Positions 50,043-61,064 of a DNA stretch of 61,064 nt are shown here, piece after piece. Position 1 is the first letter of the stretch, and every line of letters starts with the position of its first letter. The DNA is from Halocaridina rubra (lineage: Eukaryota; Arthropoda; Malacostraca; Decapoda; Atyidae), in the NCBI GenBank assembly GCA_037179515.1, contig JAXCGZ010017027.1, forward strand, positions 132,501 to 193,564. Reading direction: 5' to 3'. The translations under genes and the position numbers were made by a program. The notes below the pieces were generated by a model, which was not told where the DNA came from, did no database searches, and saw only the letters and a list, made by a program, of their open reading frames with translations.

Positions 50043-50265
50043 GATAAGCATCAGGTGATACAGAAGCGGCAAAACGTTTGCCGATAGGGGTTTGTTCTCC
50101 CGCATCCTCCTCCTCTTCTACCGCTTAATGCGATCGGTTGTCATGAAGATAATGGAAAATAAGCATTAAGAACAAACAGCAAACAAACTTTCGATATAAT
50201 ATCATCAGGGAAATAGCGTGTGAGGGTGCATCAGCTGATACGGAGGCGGCAAAACGTTTGCATCA
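50043..50265 (+). repeat. Satellite, displaced monomer
   Basis: One full and one partial monomer of the ~182-bp satellite (GCATCAGGTGATACAGAAGC, TAATGCGATCGG). Confidence 0.9.
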
Positions 50266-50337
50266 TTATGCTCGCCGCCACCATGCACGTCCCAGTGTAT
50301 GCCTGTTGCCCACCGCATAATGGACGGCATTAATTTT

Positions 50338-50470
50338 TTTTTAATTGTGACACCAGGATGGACCAAAAAATAATAAAATAAAAGAGCCCTCATTGTGCCT
50401 GGGCAAGAAAAATACATAAAGTAAAGAGAAACAGAGATGGAGAGTGTAACGAATTGTCAGATGTGAAGAA
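50338..50470 (-). mobile_element. Mini-element made of Jockey-like LINE ends, copy 3 (truncated)
   Basis: The minus strand gives CTTCACATCTGACAATTCG, then the LINE 3'-like end with CAATGAGGGC and CATCCTGGTGTCAC and an A-rich tail. It stops where the other copies continue upstream, so it is 5'-truncated. Confidence 0.7.
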
Positions 50471-51576
<1,106 letters not shown>

Positions 51577-53946
51577 TACACCAACATGTAATGGAACCAA
51601 CAAGAGCCAGGGGTGGGGATGAGCCATCACTACTTGATCTAGTGTTCACAGATAATGTGTTGGATATTGAAAATATTGAGTATGAACCACCAATTGGAAA
51701 GAGTGACCACTGTGTGTTGTTGATGGAGTATATCATTGAAGATATTCTTCCTGAGAGTAGAGGCACTGAGGACATGAGGAGGAACTACCGGAAAGGAGAT
51801 TACACCAAAATGAATGAGCTTTTTGCAGTTATTGACTGGAGAACCTTATTTTACAACAAATCTGTACAAGAAATGTATGACATCTTTTGTGAGAAATATG
51901 GGAAGATAGTAGATTGCTGCATACCTGTCACCAAAGTAGGTGTAATTCATGCCAGAGAGAAATGGTTCGATAATGGGTGTAAAAGAGCTAAGGAGTGGAG
52001 AGACAAATGCTGGAAAAGGTATAGGAGGAGAAAAAACATAAATGCCTGGCAAACCTACAAAAGAGCAAGAAATGATTACCTAAGTAAAAGGAGAGAGGCA
52101 GAGAGAGATTATGAGAGGGACATCACCAGGAAGGCTAAAGAAAATCCCAAGCTTTTCCACAGCTTTATCAGAGGAAAACTGAAGGTAAAAGAACAGGTTT
52201 TAAGGCTAAAGAGAGCGGATGGAAGCATCACTGAGACGGACGAAGAGATCTGCAAAGAATTGAACAAGGAGTTTCAGTCAGTATTTACAGTAGAAAATAC
52301 CCCACCCCCTCAGATTGCAGTGATAGAAGCTCAAGGGCCGGTATTAGAGAACATCAACCTTACAGCCACAGAGGTATGCAAAGCGCTGATGGATTTAGAT
52401 GTACATAAAGCTACAGGTCCTGATGACATATCCCCTCATGTGCTTAAAAAATGCGCAAACACAATATCAGTGGCACTAAGTATCATATTTAAGGAGTCAC
52501 TGGAGTTGGGGGAGATTCCAAGATGCTGGAAACAAGCAAATGTGATACCTATCTTCAAAAAGGGAAGGAGGGATACGGCTCTGAACTATAGACCAGTTTC
52601 CTTGACCAGCATAGTTTGCAAAGTTATGGAGAAACTACTAAGGAAACATATCTGTCTTCACTTGGAATCCTTCAACTTTTTGTCAGTGAGGCAACAATGG
52701 CTTCAGAGAAGGTAGATCAACAGTAACAAACTTATTAGAATTTTATGATGAGGTAAGCCAAATCTTACAGGAAAGAGAGGGCTGGGCAGATTGCATATTC
52801 CTAGACTTCCAGAAAGCGTTTGACACTGTTCCACATGGGAGACTTATTAGGAAGCTGCAATCAATGGCTAGAATAGGTGGAAATGTCTTGGAATGGATAA
52901 AGACTTACTTAGAAGGAAGGGAACAGAGGGTTAGAGTAAGACACTCAGTGTCTGAATGGAGAAGAGTTAGTAGTGGAGTTCCACAGGGTTCAGTTTTAGG
53001 GCCACTTTTGTTCCTTGTATATGTAAATGACCTACCAGAGTCTGTAAATTCATTCATGAATATGTTTGCAGATGATGCAAAGATTGTGAAGAAAGTAAAA
53101 AACGAGAACAATGGTAGAGAACTTCAGGAGGATCTAAATAATCTGCATGAGTGGTCAGAAAAGTGGCTAATGAAATTCAATACCTCAAAATGTAAGGTAA
53201 TGAGAATGGGTACAAGTGCAAGAAGGCCCAAGCTTGACTACTCGGTGGCTGGAGTACAACTTCAAGAGACAGAAAATGAGAGAGATCTAGGAGTAAACAT
53301 ACTGGCAGATTTGTCTCCAGAAATACATATAAATGGCGTAGTAAGGGCAGCATATGCATTCTTATCAAATGTAAGGGTAGCCTTCAGGCACATGGACAAG
53401 GAAATGTTCAGAAATATTTATGTAACCTATGTGAGGCCAAAACTCGAATATGCAGCCCCCTTTTGGAATCTGCACTTGAAAAAGCACATAGATAAGCTTG
53501 AAAAAGTTCAAAGACATGCCACGAAACTGGTGCCAGAAATACGCAATCTCGGTTATGATGAGAGGCTGAGGGAATTAGACTTGCCATCACTCGAAGCTAG
53601 AAGAGTAAGGGGGGATATGGTGACAGTCTTTAAATTCCTTCATGGTTATGATAGAGTGGATAGGGATCGATATTTCGATATAACTGGCTCTAGAACTAGA
53701 GGTCATAGTTTAAAGCTTCGTAAGAAAACTTCTTTGCAGGATGTAAGGAAATACTTTTTCAGTGTAAGAGTAGTTGATAATTGGAATTGGCTAAGCGAGG
53801 AGGTAGTTAATGCTATCTCAATCCATAGTTTTAAGGACAGGTACGATAAGTATCACTAAGTCTAAAATGGAACCGATCAGGAGACGGGAAGATACGAGCT
53901 TTGGGCTCTTTCCCGTAAACACAATTAGGTAATCACAATTAGGTAA

Positions 53947-53950
<4 letters not shown>
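51577..53950 (+). mobile_element. LINE family 2, 5'-truncated copy 2g inside CATA array
   Basis: Homology begins at TACACCAACATGTAATGG, inside the endonuclease domain, directly after CATA repeats. It ends with two AATTAGGTAATCAC units followed directly by ACAT repeats. The LINE therefore sits within a CATA microsatellite. Confidence 0.92.
51587..53859 (+). pseudogene. LINE family 2 ORF2 (copy 2g, one frameshift)
   Basis: It starts late in the endonuclease ([29 protein letters not shown]) and runs to the normal C-terminus KDRYDKYH. A single inserted A near 52694 (CAACAATGG against CAACATGG) breaks it within RT motif 2. From there to 53859 it is open, with FLDFQKAFDTVPHGRL, SGVPQGSVLGPLLF and FADDAK. 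It is the least damaged RT of the family here, but lacks most of the endonuclease. Confidence 0.9.
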
Positions 53951-54786
<836 letters not shown>

Positions 54787-54929
54787 GATAGATGGATAGA
54801 TATACTAAATATAGTATAAAAAAAGTAAAAACTTTGGAGATTTGACAAAATATGCCGTATACTCATAATTTACTTGAAGCATTATTATATCTATGATTAG
54901 TAAGTTGGCCATGGCACCAGCCGCCCATT

Positions 54930-57900
54930 GAACGACTACGACTGAAGGTATTAGGATGCATCTAGGACTGGTCCAGACAGTTCCAGGTTGAGTCTTCCTT
55001 CAGAACGATTCTTTCCTCATGCCTACATCTACACTGAATATTCTGGCGTATTCATCACACATATCTTGCTATTCCATTACATTTGACAAGTCACAACATT
55101 CTGCACATCTGTCTCTTTTACTTTCTTTTTCCTCACATATGTTATTATTTATGGAAGGTTCACAACTAATGACCCCCAGTACCCGGCATAGTGGGGTGCG
55201 AAGAATCTCCGGGGATCCTGTTGACTCCACCATTGGCTTGAGGGCAGACACGCCTGGTGGTAGTAATGGTTCTGCTCTTAACCTTGCACCTCCCAATAGA
55301 TCTGCTTCTTTCACTCTTCACTATTCTAACATTCGTGGGCTGAACTCTAATCTTTCATCTGTGGAACAGCACTTTGACACTTTCCTCCCTAACCTCTTCC
55401 TCCTATCTGAAACCCAGCTGTCTATACATGCTTCCACTGACCCATTCCAAACCTCTCACTATAATCTGTATACTTGTTTTCGTTCCAAAGGTGGGGTCTG
55501 TGCTTACTGCAACACTAACACTCCTACTGTGAGGTTCATGGACCTTGAATCTCCTGACTTTGATGTTCTCTGGCTAAAAATCTATTTCTCAACTACCACT
55601 ACCTTCCTCTGCTTCTGCTACTGCTCTCCAAACTCCACCGAGTTTGTGTCTTTCTTTGAATATCTATCCTCTTGCAATGAGTCATTGCTATCTTCTCACC
55701 CACATGCCGAAGTTCTCTACATTGGAGACTTCAATGTACACCACAGTGAGTGGCTTCATTCTTCTCACACTGATGTGGGAGGATGCGAGGCCCTTGCTTT
55801 TTCTTTTTCTCACGATCTTGAGCAAATTATCAAACATCCTACTCGCGTTCCTGATCATCACGAACATGCTGCAAACACTCTTGACCTATTTTTTACTTCT
55901 AACCCTTCAAACTACTCTTATTCTGTGCTTTCCCCTCTTGGTAAATCTGACCACTCTATGATCTCAATCTCTTCCATTTTTGCTCCCCCACCACCAATCC
56001 CTCCTACTCAGCACCGCCTTTGGCACTTTGAGAGTACCCAACGTGAAAATTTGCGTATGTTTCTCTTTGACTTCCCATGGGATGACTACTGCTTTTGGAC
56101 CCGCAACCCTGATCAGGTAGCTCTAAAAGTTGCCGAGATTATGACCGCGGGAATGGAGGCGTACATCCCCTCTTCTACAAAAACTTTCTCTCCCCCTAAA
56201 CCTTGGTTTGACCGTGCCTGCTCCATTGCTATCCAGACTAGGATTCAGGCTCACCGATCTTACCTTGCCTCTCCTTCCGATTTAACTCGCTCTGTTTTTA
56301 TTATAGCTAGGAATCACAGTACTGCTCAGATTCGAAGGTCTAAGGCTTCCTTTATAAGGAGGAAACTTGATGACCTTAACTCCTCCCCCACTGACAAATG
56401 CTTCTGGTCCTTATCCAAAAACCACTCCAAAAACTTCTGTAACTCAAGATTTCCCCCTCTCATTCGTTCTGATGATTCTATAGCTTGCTCTTCCAATGAC
56501 AAAGCCACTCTATTTGGCTCTCATTTTTCTGCCAACTCTTCTATCAATGATTCCAGCGCACCTGTTCCTCAGTCTTTTCCCCTCTCTAACCCCATGCCCT
56601 CCCTTATCTTTTCTTCACACAAAGTTCATAAGGTTCTTCGCTCGCTAAAGACGAACAAGGCATCTGGTCCTGATGGTATCCCTGCAAGGTTCCTTAAGGA
56701 GTTTGCAGATGAACTGGCTCCCGTGCTTTGTCATCTTTTTCACCTCATTCTGTCAACTAGTATCGATCCTCCATCTTGGAAGCATGCTCTAGTTCAACCT
56801 GTTCCTAAGAAGGGTGACCGCTCTATTCCTTCTAACTACCGACCTATTGCCCTAACCTCCTCTATTGCTAAAGTTTTTGAAACTTTGCTCAATGCTCACT
56901 TCTTGAAACGCCTTGAATCCAACTCACTTATCTCCGATCACCAGTACGGCTTCCGCAAGGCAAGATCCACTGGAGATCTCCTGTCCTATCTTATGCATGT
57001 ATGGTCTTCTTCTCTGAGGAAGTATGGGGAATCCTTTGTCGTCGCCCTTGATATCTCTAAGGCTTTTGACAGTCTAGCACAAGGCTCTGTTGGCCAAACT
57101 CCCTGCCTATGGCTTTACCCCTTCTTTCTATTCTCTGATTTCCAGTTTTTTTACTATATCTGTAGTTGTTGATGGCGTGACATCTAGCCCTTTTTCTGTT
57201 TTTACAGTGGTGTTCCACAGGGCTCTGTTTTTTCACCTACTCTCTTCCTTCTCTTCATCAATGATCTTCTAGAATCCCCATCTTCCTCTCTTCTTCATGC
57301 CTTTGCTGATGATTCTACCCTTCACTTTTCCTCTGCCTTTTCTTCACAACCTTCATGTGTTACTCGTAATCAATCTCGTATCACTCTTTCTTCTACTCTT
57401 AACCCCGATTTGCAGAGAGTATCTGAGTGGGGCACTCAAAAGCTAGTTAAATTCAATGCCTCCAAGACACAGTTTCTGGCTATCTCTTTATCTTCTTCTC
57501 CTCCTGATAACACTATTGTCTTCGAAGCTAATGAAATTTACCCTCTTAACTCTATCAACATATAAGGAATCCATATAGCCTCTAACTTGTCTTGGAGGAA
57601 TCACATAATCCAAATTTCTAAATCTTCATCCAAAAAATTGGGGGTTTTGTTTCGTTTTCGTCATTACTTTTCCTCATTGCAGTTACTTAAAATTTACAAA
57701 GGTCTTATCCCTGCTTAGAATATTGCTCTCACATCTGGGGTGCTTCTTCCTTCACTTATCTTCTTGATAGGTTTGAATCTAAGGCAGTCAGACTCATTAA
57801 TGATCCTTCTCTTACTTCTAACCTAGATTCTCTCTCTCTTCGCCTAAAGGTATCTTCGCTTTCTCTTTTCTATCGCTACTACTTCCATTGCTGCTCTGAT

Positions 57901-58335
57901 GAGTTGGCGAGTTGCATCCCTCCTCCACTGCCGAGGCCGCATAACACTCGCCAAGCGGCCTCATCTCCCAGGTACTGTGTGGAGATTTGTAGCTCGCGGA
58001 TTGGTCGGTGCAGCGACTGCTTCTTCCCATCTACCTCCAGACTCTGGAACTCTCTTCCTCCTTCTGTCTCTCCTAATTCTTATGACCTTTCATCCTTCAA
58101 AAAGCAGATCTATCATCATCTCAGAGCCTAGTCCTCCATATCTCTGGGTCCTCTGTAATTTGACTGTTTTTTTCTGTCTGTCGTTTTCCTTTGTGCAACA
58201 TTACCTCATCTCTGCCTTGCCCTTAACCTTTTTCTTTTCCTTCGTCTTGGTATTTTCTCGTGGCCCGGCCTCTATTGATGAGGGCAGTTTCTGGCTGTCC
58301 CAGTGTCACTTTCTTATAAAAAAGAAAAAAAAATG
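54930..58335 (+). mobile_element. Jockey-like LINE, nearly full-length copy
   Basis: The 5' end is set by resemblance to the 5' parts of the mini-elements at 6.8-7.1 and 8.2-8.5 kb. A single long ORF follows, then a 3' UTR with GATGAGGGCAGTTTCTGGC and an A-rich tail. No separate ORF1 is visible upstream. Compared with the copy at 27.5 kb the two differ by scattered substitutions and small indels. Confidence 0.85.
55019..58131 (+). pseudogene. Jockey-like endonuclease-RT pseudogene
   Basis: ATG 55019 opens 717 codons. The endonuclease is complete: LHYSNIRGLNSNLSS, LLSETQLS, YIGDFNVHHSEW, NTLDLFFTSN and GKSDHSMIS. RT follows to FVVALDISKAFD. At 57072 two bases are missing (GACAGTCTAG against GACAGAGTCTGG in the other copy), which shifts the frame. 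Later come a small deletion near 57150, a two-base change near 57200 and a TAA near 57564. HAFADDSTLH and the C-terminal QIYHHLRA are still readable. The family belongs to the Jockey superfamily in style; the clade is not certain. Confidence 0.87.
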
Positions 58336-58352
58336 CTTATAGATATTGTGAA

Positions 58353-58353
58353 T

Positions 58354-58420
<67 letters not shown>
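58353..58420. repeat. (TA)n microsatellite
   Basis: TA array with one slip, joining the LINE tail to LTR element copy C. Confidence 0.97.
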
Positions 58421-58422
<2 letters not shown>

Positions 58423-58673
58423 CTTGAAGGGGGCAAGGAACTGTGAACTGTGTTAATGGGGAACTGTGACTTGTAGGAATGGGAGCTTTGAGGTTCTAGA
58501 GAAGTGTGTTATTTTAATAAACAACTATGAAGAACTTGGAATATCTATTATCGCCTCGCATGCTGTAGCTCTGGCCTGGTATGATCAACAAAGATACCAC
58601 AGTGGTGGCAGTGGTGGGATGATACCCTGCCTAAATTTTCATAGAAGACACTGGTGCTACGAGAAAAAGAATT

Positions 58674-59000
58674 GTGAATACAGAAGAAACAGATATAAAT
58701 GCATCTCTGGTAGAAAAGATTCGTCGAGTGAAGAAACTTCTAGACGCTTACAAGCAAGTGACGCTGAGAGAGACCTCAGGCTCCGACCACGCTCACAGTA
58801 TTGAGAGACCACAGCCAGTCCCACCTCTCCCCTGTCCCCGTATAGGCATGGTTCCATGCATTAAGAATTGTCCCATGCATTCTGACTCAGAAGAAACTTG
58901 GCTGAAATTTCGTTCACAAAGGCTGAGAAGAATCAGCTGGGAGAAAGATTCAGCGCACTCAATGTATTTCACTGTGCGCCGCACTGTGAATTGGTTCTGA
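58674..59000 (+). pseudogene. Short gag-like frame of copy C
   Basis: A 108-codon open frame beginning with GTG where copy B has ATG. It contains NTEETDINASLVEKIRRVKK and RPQPVPPLPCPRIGMVP. No zinc knuckle or recognised domain. The shared position in B and C after the primer-binding site suggests a shortened gag start. Confidence 0.4.
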
Positions 59001-59159
59001 GACTCAGCGCCCCTACCAGGAGTTATTTGTTGCTGAATTTGACTAAAGATGCCTGTGATAGTGAATCGATGATTTTATAAGAAATATAGACAACGTCAGA
59101 GAGATATTCAATGAGCACAGAAGAAAGGAAAACCCCCTCCTCCAGTGCCTGTGGCCGTG

Positions 59160-59880
59160 ACGTCGTTCAAGCAGCATCCCAAAATAGCTAAGTACTTGTA
59201 ATTTCTATCCAGTGAGTAATGGAACAAATATTAAAAGAAATTGAGGTCGGAGAAATCCGCCATTTTACTTTGTAGTTATGCTTTGACTCAGCCACCATGC
59301 ATATAAAAGGGTGTATGGCTTTAGTAAATTAATAAAAGTAGAATTTCTGTACCCATTACTAACATGGATAATTTATACTAATAGCTATAAGAAGTTATGA
59401 ACTCGATTTTTGTTATAATTTGTACAATATAGCGAGTAATTGCGTTTTAAGGTTGTTCCAAATATTTTTATTATTGCTTAAGTTAATTCTTAAACAGGCG
59501 AATGTATTGATTTTAAATTGAAAAAGATTTAATGCACGTGTAAAATCATTCTTATATTAATTTCTTAAAGCAAAAACTGACTGTTTACAAAGAGAATATA
59601 AATAGTAGTTTTTATATACTCCAAAATTTGTGTAAGAATTGTAGTGAGAGATATACTTGAATGCGCTTTTAAGGTTTTTCTTTTTTTCACGTGTGATTTC
59701 CAAGAAAGGAATGTGGGAATGACCGAGCGATCTCCCAACGTCGTTATTATAAAGTAATAATAATTGTACTGATTTTTTTATATTAAAATTCGTGTATTGC
59801 ATATCCTTAGAAGAATAAGAAAATTATGTGATATTATTAAGATCTTTACTGTTTGATACAACGAGTTTTATTTTTGTCCA
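59160..59880 (+). other. Non-coding filler of copy C
   Basis: Aligns with 24940-25600 in copy B. No supportable coding frame. Confidence 0.6.
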
Positions 59881-60429
59881 TTTAGGCGTTATGCAGGCGG
59901 GAAAATCGAGTAGAGTAACTTATGGCGTGATAGGGGGATTAGGGTGTCGCCCAAACACACCACATTTGGGAAGTATAGGGAGGACCTGGGACCGGTGACA
60001 CAGTCATGCGACCCCCAGGCCGACCGCGAATCTCACACACACACTCCTTCAGAGTGATGGAGAAGGGAACGTATGCGTGGTAAATAGAAAAATGGCCAGA
60101 AGGGGAGTCATACTGAGAGAAAGAGAGTGTGAGTTTTGAAAGTGGCGAGTGCAGGAGAGAATGGGTATGGCTGACCGGGGTTATCATGGGTTGGATGCTC
60201 TTGTTGGGGGAATCGCGGAAGAGTCCGTTAGGGAAGCAGGATGGGGATAGGGTCAGGGAGGACTCTTCCCCTGCGTCACCAAGTCTTAATGCCAACCATA
60301 TGAGCGTAGTTTTAATGGGAGGTGATGTAGCTGTTGTGATATCTATTAAGAGATATTTTTGAGGCAACGTGATTTTCCACCAGCCCAGGTATGGTTGAGA
60401 TGCAGATGTTATTTTAATTTTTTTTATGT

Positions 60430-60580
60430 CCCCTACTCCGCCAACGAGATTATTATTCGATTTTCGAAAATTCCAAGAGAGATTTTAAGTGATAAAGGAT
60501 TCGAATCTATGAATGATTCTTTATTTTTTTTTTGTAGCTGCAGTATTTACATTGATTGTCCGAAAGAATATGCTAAATAG
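60430..60580 (+). pseudogene. Integrase fragment of copy C
   Basis: NEIIIRFSKIPREILSDKGF followed by ESMNDSLFFF is the same piece of integrase core as in copy B. It is a remnant only. Confidence 0.72.
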
Positions 60581-60850
60581 ATAAAATAAAACTTTGAAGT
60601 TTTAGCCATGATCATGTTTGTCACAATTGTTTCAGCTTGGTCACGAAGATGGGAGTGTAAACTCACAAGAAAAGACTACAAGAATGTCAGACATCCATTT
60701 TCTGTATTTGAGAGATATGTAATCAATCCAGAAACCGAGGAGCCAGGGGAGGAACAGCGCCTACACGCAAAACTCCCCTCAAAAACTAGCCATTTGAAGT
60801 CCAAAAGACAGATATTGAGCAATGTTTTGGGTAGGAAAAGGAAAAAGAGT

Positions 60851-61064
60851 ACATAAGAACATAAGAACATAAGAATAGAGGACACTGCAACATGCCTACT
60901 GGCACACACGAGGCAGCTCCATTTTTGAATTGTATTTTCAGCATGTCTAACCTATTCTATTCTACTCTACTTATTTATTCTGTTTTTCTTTTTATGATTT
61001 TTCTAATAAGCACTAACCTATTCATACCCACCCTACCTCTGTCATATGTCTATCTAATCTACAT
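60851..61064 (-). mobile_element. CR1 LINE 3' end, runs off the window
   Basis: On the minus strand it matches 16710-16915 with two differences seen: the ORF2 end with GACAGAGGTAGGGTGGGTAT, the 3' UTR and TTCTTATG repeats. It lies in copy C exactly where copy B continues uninterrupted (26540), so it is a young insertion. Most of the element is beyond the window. Confidence 0.92.

Larger units (their letters stand above)
58422..60850 (+). mobile_element. Non-autonomous LTR retrotransposon, copy C (partial)
   Basis: Starts inside an LTR (TAGGAATGGGAGCTTTGAGG, as in LTR B). It continues through TGGTGGCAGTGGTGGGATG (primer-binding-like, about 58601), a gag-like frame, the non-coding filler, the RNase H-integrase linker (ACACTCCTTCAGAGTGATGG at 60041) and a piece of integrase. 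It aligns with 24360-26550 of copy B along this whole order. A CR1 insertion replaces the rest. Confidence 0.82.

Noticed and set aside
55069..55314. Minus-strand 81-codon frame
   Set aside because: Antisense shadow of the Jockey-like ORF start.

Overview
The window is eukaryotic repeat DNA and almost certainly comes from an arthropod, most plausibly a decapod crustacean. Very long TA, GA, AAT and CATA microsatellites alternate with several LINE families, Ty3/Gypsy-like LTR elements, a hAT transposon, tRNA-derived SINEs and a satellite. The assignment rests on overall style, not on a host gene, because no intact host gene is recognisable. Nearly all long open frames belong to mobile elements; the 'YIYIYI' and 'LSLSLS' frames are translated microsatellites. 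Coordinates of element ends were read by eye.

Layout. 1-3.4 kb: microsatellites and a piggyBac-like relic. 3.4-6.2 kb: a degraded hAT transposon on the minus strand with terminal inverted repeats, an 8-bp target duplication and a tRNA-derived SINE inside it. 6.3-8.7 kb: an unrecognised acidic coding relic and a degraded LINE relic, each split by a ~270-bp mini-element made of the two ends of the Jockey-like LINE seen later. 9.0-22.95 kb: one Ty3/Gypsy-like element (copy A, minus strand) with two ~680-bp LTRs, polypurine tract, primer-binding site and 4-bp target duplication. It holds a nested CR1 LINE (12.6-16.9 kb; ORF1 with an SGNH esterase domain, ORF2 one homopolymer base from open) and a nested SINE (17.4-17.6 kb).

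24.07-32.68 kb: copy B of the same LTR superfamily on the plus strand, with different LTRs. It keeps a gag-like start, part of integrase and the long non-coding 3' region, but lacks protease, RT and RNase H; a 5'-truncated Jockey-like LINE sits inside it. Copy C (58.4-60.85 kb) has the same deleted architecture and is broken by a second CR1 copy running off the window. 33-37 kb: huge TA arrays carrying two related palindromic elements, and a 275-bp tandem repeat with a tRNA-like part.

37.2-54 kb: a second CR1-group LINE family with at least seven copies. Two full-length copies diverge from a 1.5-kb centre. Each starts just after the 3' tail of a truncated copy of the same family, and CA- or CATA-rich microsatellite lies at most junctions. 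This suggests integration next to its own 3' tail or into CA repeats. A ~182-bp satellite lies at 48.7-50.3 kb. 54.9-58.3 kb: a nearly full-length but broken Jockey-like LINE.

The parts fit parasite-host relationships: autonomous LTR copy A with deleted B and C; the Jockey-like LINE with its end-joined mini-elements; SINEs that need a LINE partner. The most notable candidates are the head-to-tail LINE family, the deleted LTR family, the LINE-end mini-elements and the palindromic elements inside TA arrays.
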